This document shows, piece by piece, positions 24,579-32,159 of a stretch of 38,731 nt of DNA. Every line of letters begins with the position of its first letter. The first letter of the stretch is position 1. A program made the position numbers and the translations under genes. Location of the stretch: NCBI GenBank assembly GCA_030627155.1, contig DAOUSP010000001.1, positions 1 through 38,731 of the forward strand, written 5' to 3'. The notes below the pieces were generated by a model. That model had not been told where the DNA came from, searched no databases, and saw only the letters and a list, made by a program, of their open reading frames with translations. Origin of the DNA: Candidatus Aminicenantota bacterium. Lineage in GTDB: Bacteria > Acidobacteriota > Aminicenantia > Aminicenantales > Aminicenantaceae.

Positions 24579-24594
24579 TATACATTATTGCGAT
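24579..24594. repeat. Copy 2 of the TATACATTATTGCGA repeat
   Basis: Same 15-bp sequence as at 15282-15296. Here it overlaps the last codons and stop of the arginine decarboxylase gene. Coordinates may be off by one base. Confidence 0.4.
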
Positions 24595-25046
24595 GAACCA
24601 AAATTATAAACTGCTGCTACGGTCACGTTCGCAATTTCTCTTACTTTATGAGCTACTACCTTCATCTTTATCTCACCCTTCCAGCCTCGGGCTGATAACA
24701 TCTCGTTCAGGCCTTTACTAATCTCCTCTTCACACTCTTTTTGGCCATATTCACCTCTTGATTCAATGAACAATCCTCCCTCCTTGGTTTGAACCCAGCC
24801 TAATCCAGCCGAGATTTGAGCATTTGGTTTATTACTACTAAAACTGGAAATTACAACATACAAGATATCACCAATTTTGCGAGAAGATTCATAGGTTTCA
24901 ACCTCAGATACTCTTGCATCCTGAGGAATTACCGAGCTTAAAGAGATTAGATTGAAATTGTGAATTCCTGCTTTTAGCAGAGCTTTGTCAAAAGAACTTA
25001 TTAAAGTTTTTCCTTCACTTTTTCCCCAGACTATTTTAATTTCCAT
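24585..25046 (-). CDS. Pyruvoyl-dependent arginine decarboxylase
   Basis: 153 residues (156 if the ATG at 25055 is used; GGAGC sits too close to that start and about 10 nt from 25046). Converts arginine to agmatine and CO2 using a pyruvoyl group made by self-cleavage. The serinolysis site is the Ser-Ser pair in NLISLSSVIPQDARV, where family members read NLVxVSSIxP. Later parts match the family: GDILYVVISS, ISAGLGWVQTKEGGLFIES, MKVVAHKVREIANVTVAAVYNF. Divergent from the CpgS-like gene and near ornithine carbamoyltransferase, pointing to arginine use. Confidence 0.9.
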   Translation of the reverse strand: MEIKIVWGKSEGKTLISSFDKALLKAGIHNFNLISLSSVIPQDARVSEVETYESSRKIGDILYVVISSFSSNKPNAQISAGLGWVQTKEGGLFIESRGEYGQKECEEEISKGLNEMLSARGWKGEIKMKVVAHKVREIANVTVAAVYNFGSSQ

Positions 25047-25258
25047 TATTAGCATGCTCCTTTTTTAATTCTTTCATTTCTTCCTTAATCTTTTTAATAT
25101 TATATTGAAACAACAATTTTGCTACCTTAAATTATTCTTTATTTGATCTTCATCTATCAATTTTTTCCTAATGCTTATAGCAGACTCCAGATTTTCTGTC
25201 AATCAGAAGTAGTACTTATTTTTTTTTAACGTTTTCCAATTTTTTCTTTTTACTCACC

Positions 25259-25287
25259 TTGCATAATTAGAAGTCCTGTGCTATACA
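25259..25287 (+). promoter_or_regulatory. Candidate extended -10 promoter for the CpgS-like gene
   Basis: TTGCAT, 17 nt, then TGC-TATACA (-10 at 25282-25287); weak -35, extended -10. Predicted leader about 46 nt, containing AAAAAAGGAG before the ATG. Confidence 0.35.
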
Positions 25288-25339
25288 ATGGTTTTTAAAA
25301 ATATTTGAATAAAGATCGATCAAAAAAGGAGATGCAGTC

Positions 25340-26644
25340 ATGAAAAAAGTCATCATTATGGGAGCAGCTGGAAGAGATTTCCACAATTTTAATGTTCATT
25401 TTAAAGACAAAGAAGAATTTTACGTTGTTGCCTTCACAGCTACCCAGATTCCGGACATTGAAGACAGAAAGTATCCTTCTCTTCTTTCAGGAAAACTATA
25501 TCCAGATGGAATTCCGATTTATCCTGAAAAAGAACTCATCTCTCTCATCAAAAAACACGGAGTTGATGAGGTTTGTTTTTCTTACAGCGATGTTCCTCAC
25601 GAGTATGTAATGCATAAAGCTTCTGAGGTTCTTGCAGCTGGAGCAACATTTATCCTTTTAGGACCAGATGAGACGATGCTCAAAAGTAAGCTGCCTGTGG
25701 TTTCCGTAGGTGCAGTCAGAACCGGCTGTGGAAAAAGCCAAACAAGTAGAAAAATAGCCCTGATTCTTAAAAATAAGGGAAAAAGAGTAGTAGTAATTCG
25801 TCACCCTATGCCCTACGGAGATCTTGTAAAACAAAAAGTACAGCGTTTTGCGCACTATGAAGACCTGGCCAAGTACGAATGCACCATCGAAGAGAGAGAA
25901 GAGTATGAACCTCATATTGCTAACGGAATCGTTGTTTATGCCGGAGTAGATTACAAGGCCATTCTGGAAGAGGCAGAAAAAGAAGCAGATGTAATTCTCT
26001 GGGACGGAGGAAATAACGATTTTTCTTTCTACAAACCTGACTTAGATATTGTCGTTGTTGATCCTCATCGTCCTGGCCACGAACTCCTATATCATCCTGG
26101 TGAGACCAATTTCAGGAAAGCTCATGTGCTTGTTATCAACAAAATTGATACTGCTGCTAAGGAAAATATCGATCTTATCCTTGATAATATTAAAAAAGTA
26201 AATCCAGAAGCAAAAATAATCCGTGCGAACTCTCCGATATTCGTTACTGACGAAAAAGAAATAGCTAACAAAAAGGTTTTAGTCATCGAAGATGGACCGA
26301 CTTTAACCCACGGAGAAATGGCTTACGGAGCTGGAGTCGTTGCAGCCAATAAGTATGGTGCTAAAAAAATAATAGACCCAAGACCCTTTGCTGTGGGAAG
26401 TATTAAGAAAACATTCGAGAAATTCACTCATTTAGATAAAGTCCTTCCAGCTATGGGTTATGGAGAGGCACAGATTGCTGAACTCACTCAGACTATCAAT
26501 AATAGCGATTGTGACCTTGTCATCAGCGGTACTCCTATTGATATCAACAGAGTAATTAAAACAAACAAGAAAATCCTCAACGTCCGCTATGAAATCGAGG
26601 AAATTGGCTCTCCTAATCTGGAAGAAGTTCTCGAAGATTTCTGA
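25340..26644 (+). CDS. Cyclic 2,3-diphosphoglycerate synthetase (CpgS)-like P-loop NTPase
   Basis: 434 residues, cytoplasmic. N-terminal Rossmann-like domain (VIIMGAAGRDFHNFNVHF), then a P-loop GAVRTGCGKSQTSR (about 124-137), WDGGNNDFSFYKPDLDIVVVDPHRPGHE, and NKID near residue 265 resembling a guanine-specificity motif. This is the architecture of methanogen CpgS, which makes cyclic 2,3-diphosphoglycerate. Bacterial homologues are annotated the same way, but I am not aware of a proven bacterial role. Here it sits between arginine decarboxylase and ornithine carbamoyltransferase, so a role in acyl-phosphate or arginine metabolism is possible. AAGGAG 8 nt upstream. Confidence 0.8.
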   Translation: MKKVIIMGAAGRDFHNFNVHFKDKEEFYVVAFTATQIPDIEDRKYPSLLSGKLYPDGIPIYPEKELISLIKKHGVDEVCFSYSDVPHEYVMHKASEVLAAGATFILLGPDETMLKSKLPVVSVGAVRTGCGKSQTSRKIALILKNKGKRVVVIRHPMPYGDLVKQKVQRFAHYEDLAKYECTIEEREEYEPHIANGIVVYAGVDYKAILEEAEKEADVILWDGGNNDFSFYKPDLDIVVVDPHRPGHELLYHPGETNFRKAHVLVINKIDTAAKENIDLILDNIKKVNPEAKIIRANSPIFVTDEKEIANKKVLVIEDGPTLTHGEMAYGAGVVAANKYGAKKIIDPRPFAVGSIKKTFEKFTHLDKVLPAMGYGEAQIAELTQTINNSDCDLVISGTPIDINRVIKTNKKILNVRYEIEEIGSPNLEEVLEDF

Positions 26645-26766
26645 TAAAGAGAAATATTGCACTCATTATATTAATGCAGTTGAAATTATTCTATTACATA
26701 GAATAATTTCAATTTAAAAAAAGTGCCTTTCTGAGTCGAGAAGACATGTGAAATAGGAGGAGAAAA

Positions 26767-27768
26767 ATGGCTTACAACTTGAAAAATCGGAATTTTTTGA
26801 AGTTATTGGATTTTACTCCAAAAGAAATTAATTTTCTATTGAACCTTTCTTCTGATCTGAAAAAAGCAAAATATGCAGGAATAGAGCAACCGAGATTAAA
26901 GGGTAAAAATATCGTTTTAATTTTTGAAAAAGAGTCAACTAGAACTAGATGTGCCTTTGAGACAGCAGCTTTTGATCAAGGAGCAAGGGTAACCTATCTC
27001 GCTCCGACAGGTTCTCAGATAGGGAAAAAGGAATCAATGAAAGACACTGCCAGGGTGTTAGGTAGAATGTATGATGGTATTGAATACCGTGGTTTTGGAC
27101 AAGAAATAGTCGAAGAATTAGGCAAGCATGCTGGAGTTCCTGTATGGAACGGCCTTACAAATGAATTTCATCCAACACAAGTTCTATCTGATTTATTGAC
27201 TATGATGGAACATTCTAACAAGCCTTTGAACGAAGTCAAATTTGCTTACTTGGGAGATGCAAGGAATAATATGGGTAATTCACTATTAATAGGCGCCGCA
27301 AAAATGGGCATGGATTTTCGTTCTGTTGCGCCTAAAAGTGTTCAGCCTAACGAGAAACTTTTCAACCAAGCTAAAAAGATAGCGGAGGAAACAGGAGCAA
27401 AGGTATTAGTAACTGACGATTTGAAAAAAGGTGTCAAAGACTGTGATTTTCTCTGTACAGATGTCTGGGTCTCAATGGGAGAACCAGAGACAGTCTGGAA
27501 AGAAAGGATTGAGTTACTAAAACCTTATCAGCTGAATAAGGAAGCTATGGAAATGACAGAAAATCCTCAAGTAAAATTTATGCATTGTTTACCCGCATTT
27601 CATAATCGCGAAACTATCATCGGTGAAGATATTTATCAGAAGTTTGGTCTGGCTGCTATGGAAGTTACCGAGGATGTTTTTGAATCGGAAGCTTCTATTG
27701 TTTTTGATGAAGCTGAAAATAGAGTTCATACAATAAAAGCAATAATGGTTGCCACTTTAGGATGCTAA
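26767..27768 (+). CDS. Ornithine carbamoyltransferase
   Basis: 333 residues. Interconverts ornithine plus carbamoyl phosphate with citrulline. It has the carbamoyl-phosphate loop STRTR (57-61) in FEKESTRTRCAFETAAFDQGA, the ornithine-type SMG loop (DVWVSMGEP) and the catalytic HCLP (273-276, followed by AFH). The wording is closest to E. coli ArgF / catabolic ArcB enzymes. A strong AGGAGG lies upstream, 122 bp after the CpgS-like gene. With a carbamate kinase remnant directly downstream, a former catabolic role is favoured over biosynthesis. Confidence 0.93.
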   Translation: MAYNLKNRNFLKLLDFTPKEINFLLNLSSDLKKAKYAGIEQPRLKGKNIVLIFEKESTRTRCAFETAAFDQGARVTYLAPTGSQIGKKESMKDTARVLGRMYDGIEYRGFGQEIVEELGKHAGVPVWNGLTNEFHPTQVLSDLLTMMEHSNKPLNEVKFAYLGDARNNMGNSLLIGAAKMGMDFRSVAPKSVQPNEKLFNQAKKIAEETGAKVLVTDDLKKGVKDCDFLCTDVWVSMGEPETVWKERIELLKPYQLNKEAMEMTENPQVKFMHCLPAFHNRETIIGEDIYQKFGLAAMEVTEDVFESEASIVFDEAENRVHTIKAIMVATLGC

Positions 27769-27849
27769 ATTTTCCAAAATAAAAAATAGGCATACCTTGA
27801 ATTTAATTTCATTTTCTTTTTATTTCCACTTCATCCTTTTTATATACTC

Positions 27850-28125
27850 TCTCACAATAATGGTGGTTCCTCTACTACCCTTAACTGCAGAGCTAGCAGA
27901 AAACAGGGATTCGATAATGCTTTTTCGAGATTCTAATTGGCCTTGGGGAAGGGACGCCTTTTCTCCATCTTCGGTTGCTGTCTTCTTTCATCACAAAAGT
28001 AATAACTGGGAAATCAAGACTATTTTTCTTTAATTCATTTTGCATCTTTTGTTGAACGAAATACCCTATTAATCCTTGTGACTTAGCTAAACAGGCATCA
28101 AGAGGCATAGGAGGATATGATCTGT
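27850..28125 (-). pseudogene. arcC: Carbamate kinase (arcC) remnant
   Basis: The reverse strand reads PPMPLDACLAKSQGLIGYF, then VQQKMQNELKK ... FPVITFVM, a clear match to the carbamate kinase core (PxPLDVCxAxSQGxIGYxxQQ ... PVVTxVTQ). It jumps at once to EDSNRRWRKGVPSPRPI, which in intact enzymes (DxGRGWRRVVPSPKP) lies some 30 residues later, so the intervening DPAFxNPTKPIG segment is deleted. After that the frame shifts. The ATP-grasping N-terminus (VVALGGNA) is missing. The ATP-yielding step of arginine fermentation is therefore lost at this locus. Confidence 0.72.
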
Positions 28126-28179
28126 TCTACGTCACTTTTATCTAAAATTTGTTTTTCCAACGCCATTTTTTCATCTCTC

Positions 28180-28273
28180 ATCCGGAAAATGGGTCAATTC
28201 TATTTTTTCGCAGATAGCTCACTTCGCATATTAGTTATCATACGATTTCAAAGAATGACCCATTTTACCGGAT
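28180..28273. repeat. 94-bp element with 20-bp terminal inverted repeats (MITE/REP-like)
   Basis: Left arm at 28180-28200 contains ATCCGG then AAAATGGGTCA; the right arm at 28253-28273 is its reverse complement, with one 1-nt indel near each end of the match. About 52 bp separate the arms. There is no ORF inside. It lies between the arcC remnant and the amidinotransferase 3' end. It could act as a bidirectional terminator or be a non-autonomous mobile repeat. Confidence 0.6.
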
Positions 28274-28297
28274 AAATTTTTATCTTACTCGCACTTG

Positions 28298-29458
28298 TTA
28301 ATAACCCGGAATTTGTTTCGGGAAATAATCTTCACAGGCGCCCTCTCGATACACATCCAGCGTGGTGCAATGCAGGGCGCCACCAAACGGAATCACCGCT
28401 TCATACGGAACTGGAATTACCTCAAATCCAAGCTTGTCTAACTGCTCTATGTAAGCCGTCTCGTGCGCTTCCACACAGACCGTGTTCGGCCCAAGCGAGA
28501 AGGTATTCATTGAAATCCAGGAGGTGCCCTCATATAGCCCGGTCAGATAGCACTTGTTTTTATGCACGTACATTGGCTTTGCCGCTGGGATAAGTTCCCA
28601 GTCGTTCATCTTTAACAACTTTACTGCTTCCTCCGTGATAGGATGCCATTCCGGATTGTAGACTGCCAGTCCTGGCCGCAGTGGCAACAGATTTACGTCG
28701 ATGTGCCACGGGTGATAATTATTGTCAAACAACACTGGGTGAATACGGATTCCCTTCGCCCCAAAGTAGCGCTTCAACCAGTCCATTCCGCTCCGGTTCG
28801 TCACGACCGAGCACTGCCAGAAAATGTCCTTCCCAAACCTTGCTGCATCTGCTGCATCCCAAAGCGGCTCCTTTTCTGTCAGTTGGAACTTCCACTCGTG
28901 CAGCCGCTTCCGCTTCTCTTCATCCGACCAGACGTTTTCGAAGTAGTAGTAAAAGTTCTTCTCGTAGGATTCGTCCGTTAACCGCGGCTTCGGTGCTGCT
29001 GTCCACAGAAACTCCGGATCCTCCTTGAAGTACTGCTCAAAGAGCGGCCGTAAATTCAGATACTCGTACCACCGCGAGCGGCGGCAGGTCGTAGCTTCCA
29101 TAATCTCGTTCCCAACTGGAAGGAATACGTCACGGACGTTGTTGACCCCGTGCTGGTTCAGCTGCGTCCAATCCGGTGTCGAGACAGCTCGCCGGTCATG
29201 CATCGCAGGGTGAATCACAACTCGATCTACGATGATGCCCCGCTTTTCCATCATCTTCACAAAATTGTCCATTTGCTCGTTGGCCTTATCATACATCTCC
29301 TGCGGGAATGGCCCGAACGATCCCAACGGATACCCACCTTCAGGACGGTGATACCACCAAGCTGGCTCTGGAGCAGGAATATTCGTGCCCTCTGGTCTTC
29401 CCACAATTACACGCTTCAACGGGTCCCACTCATTCCAGGAATTTACAATTTTAGCCAT
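28298..29458 (-). CDS. Glycine amidinotransferase-like enzyme (guanidino-group transferase)
   Basis: 386 residues of the AGAT/StrB family, which moves the amidino group of arginine to an amine, yielding ornithine. Active-site parts: WDAADAARFGKDIF (Asp201/204), HIDVNLLPLRPG (His252), and the nucleophile Cys364 in GGALHCTTLDVYREG. MHDRRAVSTPDW and RSRWYEYLNLRPLF also match. The acceptor (glycine or another amine) is not predictable. AGGAGG upstream. G+C is high for the window (29041-29100 is 36/60), unlike the AT-rich spacers beside it, suggesting acquisition. Its ornithine product could feed the nearby carbamoyltransferase. Confidence 0.9.
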   Translation of the reverse strand: MAKIVNSWNEWDPLKRVIVGRPEGTNIPAPEPAWWYHRPEGGYPLGSFGPFPQEMYDKANEQMDNFVKMMEKRGIIVDRVVIHPAMHDRRAVSTPDWTQLNQHGVNNVRDVFLPVGNEIMEATTCRRSRWYEYLNLRPLFEQYFKEDPEFLWTAAPKPRLTDESYEKNFYYYFENVWSDEEKRKRLHEWKFQLTEKEPLWDAADAARFGKDIFWQCSVVTNRSGMDWLKRYFGAKGIRIHPVLFDNNYHPWHIDVNLLPLRPGLAVYNPEWHPITEEAVKLLKMNDWELIPAAKPMYVHKNKCYLTGLYEGTSWISMNTFSLGPNTVCVEAHETAYIEQLDKLGFEVIPVPYEAVIPFGGALHCTTLDVYREGACEDYFPKQIPGY

Positions 29459-29500
29459 TTCAATATCCTCCTAAATTAATTTTAATTTTTTAAATAAATT

Positions 29501-29530
29501 TATATACTTTGCTACTTGATATATTGTCAA
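29501..29530 (-). promoter_or_regulatory. Promoter of the amidinotransferase gene
   Basis: On the minus strand: perfect TTGACA (29530-29525), 18 nt, TATATA (29506-29501). Leader about 36 nt, containing TTAGGAGG before the ATG. Confidence 0.5.
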
Positions 29531-29908
29531 GGTGTATCTTTATTACAATTTTATAATTGCTCATTTTTAATTTTTCTTCGACCATCTCTTGTACAATAGG
29601 AATCGTCATATTATTTCTTTCCTGCATGACTTATTGGAGCATTTTTTTGATTGCAACGAAAACTATTTATCTCTATAATATAATATCCTAAAATATTTAA
29701 TATATTTTAGCGATTATAATAACATTTTACAACTAAATTGCCAATAAAATTAAAATATATTTAATTTAATGACAATATTCTTGAATAGAGAGGTAGCTTA
29801 ATAACAATATAGATATCTCTTGCTTGACATAATAAGTAAAATGTTTAAACCTTTTTTTCTAAATAAATCAAAGATTAAAATATAAAATACACTCAAAGGA
29901 GAATAATT
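29531..29908. other. AT-rich divergent intergenic region with a palindrome
   Basis: No convincing gene. A 39-codon frame (MTIPIVQEMVEEKLK ...) on the minus strand from 29609 has an AGGAAAG upstream but is unplaced. At 29688-29710 a perfect 9-bp palindrome, CTAAAATAT / ATATTTTAG around TTAAT, could be an operator between the divergent amidinotransferase and aminotransferase genes. TTGACA at 29824-29829 is a possible -35 for the rightward gene, but no good -10 follows. Confidence 0.4.
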
Positions 29909-31183
29909 ATGATTGAACAAATGGAAAAAGGCATGTTTTCTTCATCTTTGTCAGAAGAAACAAGAATGAGATTTTTATATGTCGATTGGGACCCTTATAC
30001 AGGCAAGCGTATATATTTAGAAGCATGTGGCGGTTCCCTACGGCTTAAATCAGTTATGGACACTGTGGCCAAGGAATCGGCTTTACCTGATGAACTATAC
30101 AGATACAACCCCGCATCTGACCATGTAGTAGAAGCTGTTGAAAAAGGAATAGATGATGTCAAGATTTTTCTTGGGGCAAAATCAGGAGAAATCATACCCG
30201 CTCACAGTGCTACCCAAACAATGTTTCGTGTCATAGGCGCTGTTACTTCAAATATTCCTGGAACAAATATTGTTACGACTGAGCTCGAGCATCCTGCTTT
30301 ATTGGGTGCCACCAAATATTTTGCTGAGAGCACCAAAAAAGAATTGCGAGTTGCAAAGATTTCTAAAGAAACAAGCTCTATCCCTCCAGAAGCAATCCTT
30401 GAAAAAATCGACAAAAATACGTGTATTCTCGCTTTCCAGCATGGTTCTAATCAAACAGGGGCTATAAATGACGTAAAAACCATAATTAAAGAGGCAAGAA
30501 AAATAAAGCCTGACCTCTACGTCTTAATCGATGCAGTTCAATATGCACCACATTGCCCAATAGACGTTGAAGAATATGGTGCCGATGCCTATTCCTTCGG
30601 TCTTTATAAGGCTTATTGTGTTAAGGGAATTGGCTTTTCTTACATTTCAGATAGGCTTGCGAAACTCCCACATGATAAACTATACGGCAAACCAGATACG
30701 AACTGGGATTTGGGCTCTCCCGCTCATATGATGTATGCTTCTTGGTCAACTGTTGTTGATTATCTTTGCTGGCTGGGTAGTCATTTCACAAAGTCTACTG
30801 ATAGACGAACACTAATTGTTGAAGCGAAAAAAGCTATACATGCCCATATGAAGGCTCTTCTAAATAGAGCCATGCATGGTACAGATAAAATTGAAGGTCT
30901 GCGCGATATGAAACATGTTATAACCTGTGGGATGAAAGATGAAATAGGAAATCGTCTATGCGTATTTTTGTTCCGCCTTAAGGATATAGATTCTTCCACA
31001 GCTATAGGACGTTACAACCGTGAATATGGTATTCGTCTTGCTGCTAGAATCAAGGATGCATACTCAACTGTCGCCTTGAACGCCCTTGGCTGGCCAGATG
31101 CTGTCCGGCTGTCAGCAGCTCATTACAATACACCTCAAGAGATCGATCTTTTCCTCCAAGCTACTAAAGCACTTGGGAGTTAA
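29909..31183 (+). CDS. Class V aminotransferase (cysteine desulfurase/isopenicillin epimerase-like PLP enzyme)
   Basis: 424-residue fold-type I PLP enzyme. The Schiff-base Lys is Lys234 in SFGLYKAYCVKGIGFSYIS, and Asp208 in VLIDAVQYAPHCPID binds the pyridine nitrogen; TTELEHPALLGATKYF and FQHGSNQTGAINDV match class V motifs. There is no obvious cysteine-desulfurase catalytic-loop Cys, so lyase, epimerase or transaminase chemistry on an amino acid is more likely. Strong AAAGGAG at about 8 nt. It diverges from the amidinotransferase and probably belongs to the amino-acid catabolic block. Confidence 0.85.
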   Translation: MIEQMEKGMFSSSLSEETRMRFLYVDWDPYTGKRIYLEACGGSLRLKSVMDTVAKESALPDELYRYNPASDHVVEAVEKGIDDVKIFLGAKSGEIIPAHSATQTMFRVIGAVTSNIPGTNIVTTELEHPALLGATKYFAESTKKELRVAKISKETSSIPPEAILEKIDKNTCILAFQHGSNQTGAINDVKTIIKEARKIKPDLYVLIDAVQYAPHCPIDVEEYGADAYSFGLYKAYCVKGIGFSYISDRLAKLPHDKLYGKPDTNWDLGSPAHMMYASWSTVVDYLCWLGSHFTKSTDRRTLIVEAKKAIHAHMKALLNRAMHGTDKIEGLRDMKHVITCGMKDEIGNRLCVFLFRLKDIDSSTAIGRYNREYGIRLAARIKDAYSTVALNALGWPDAVRLSAAHYNTPQEIDLFLQATKALGS

Positions 31184-31590
31184 TTATTCAAAAATAAAGC
31201 TCTCACTATAAATAGCCAGTCCAGAGGTGCTATTAACAGAAATTTTTATTAGCTGGCATTAAATTTCTCACTTTTATCCTTATTTGTGTTACACTGATTT
31301 TATATCTACGAATTGAGAATCAAACAACTAAAGATGTCTTTACCATGAAAAATAAAGAAAAATACCCCCGTAAACATATTGTTTTACGAGCGAGAGTGGA
31401 GAATTTGCGATTTTCGTTTTGATTTCCTGTTACCTATAGTAAGGGTAACTTTATACTCACCTGGTGCAACTCATGTTCTGAAATACAGGCGATCTATCAT
31501 ATCAGACTGCTGCTGGATACAAAAGCTCTTGAAAGAGAGGGAAAGGAGGACAGTCCCCAATACCTAATTAGGGCTTGTCCCCAATAAATA
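31184..31590. other. Intergenic region with an interrupted reading frame and a direct repeat
   Basis: From ATG 31345 a frame stays open for 80 codons except for one TGA (31420-31422). It starts MKNKEKYPRKHIVLRARV and later reads LLLDTKALEREGKEDSPQYL; the family is unknown and it may be a dead gene. It ends in a direct repeat GTCCCCAATA (31553-31562 and 31577-31586) around CCTAATTAGG, reminiscent of REP-type repeats. Confidence 0.35.
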
Positions 31591-31619
31591 TTGACATAAA
31601 TACAGGCGAATTTTATAAT
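31591..31619 (+). promoter_or_regulatory. Perfect consensus sigma70 promoter for bactofilin
   Basis: TTGACA (31591-31596), exactly 17 nt, TATAAT (31614-31619): 12/12 match. Predicted start about 31626, leaving about 11 nt before the ATG at 31638 and no Shine-Dalgarno. Confidence 0.8.
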
Positions 31620-31637
31620 CTGCTTTCATAAAAAGCT

Positions 31638-32012
31638 ATGTCTTATACAAACATCGAAGAAGTTAAAAGTTCAAGTTATTCTCCAAGGACTATTCACAGG
31701 ACTTCGTCTCTTGGGCAATCCTTGAACTTCAAGGGGACATTATCTGGATATGAAGATTTAACCATTCATGGGCAATTTACCGGAAATATCAAGTTATACG
31801 ATCATGACCTTATCGTAGAAACAGAAGGAAAGGTGGAAGCGGAAATTCAGGCAAAAAACATAATCATCAGAGGTGAAGTCAAAGGGAATATCTTAGCAAC
31901 AGGAAAAGTTTTCATAGATGAAAATGCTCAGATGATCGGCGATATCTCGGCAGCTCGTATTTCAATCATGGAAGGCGCACAGTTCAAAGGGCGTATCAAA
32001 CTCACTTCATAA
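31638..32012 (+). CDS. Bactofilin (polymer-forming cytoskeletal protein)
   Basis: 124 residues, a single bactofilin (DUF583) right-handed beta-helix from about 27 to 122 (LGQSLNFKGTLSGYEDLTIHG, then repeated G-x-I/V strands such as VKGNILATGKVFIDENA). The unstructured N-terminal tail (1-26) is normal for the family. Bactofilins self-assemble without nucleotide into membrane-associated filaments that place envelope or motility machinery. No companion M23 peptidase is adjacent. The very strong promoter implies abundant expression. Confidence 0.92.
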   Translation: MSYTNIEEVKSSSYSPRTIHRTSSLGQSLNFKGTLSGYEDLTIHGQFTGNIKLYDHDLIVETEGKVEAEIQAKNIIIRGEVKGNILATGKVFIDENAQMIGDISAARISIMEGAQFKGRIKLTS

Positions 32013-32159
32013 ATCTGATAAATTCTTTAATCTGGCATTCTCTCACAATAATAATTTCACCCTAAAACTAAAGATATTTTTTTAGCTATAGACTTTTACT
32101 TCTATACAACCTCACACAATATATATTCTGTGAATAAATCTATGAAGTGTATAAAATTA

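Noticed and set aside
27797..28033. 78-codon plus-strand ORF
   Set aside because: Antisense to the carbamate kinase remnant, whose motifs are clear on the other strand.
28643..29479. Several Pro/Arg-rich plus-strand ORFs
   Set aside because: Shadows produced by the GC-rich amidinotransferase gene on the minus strand.
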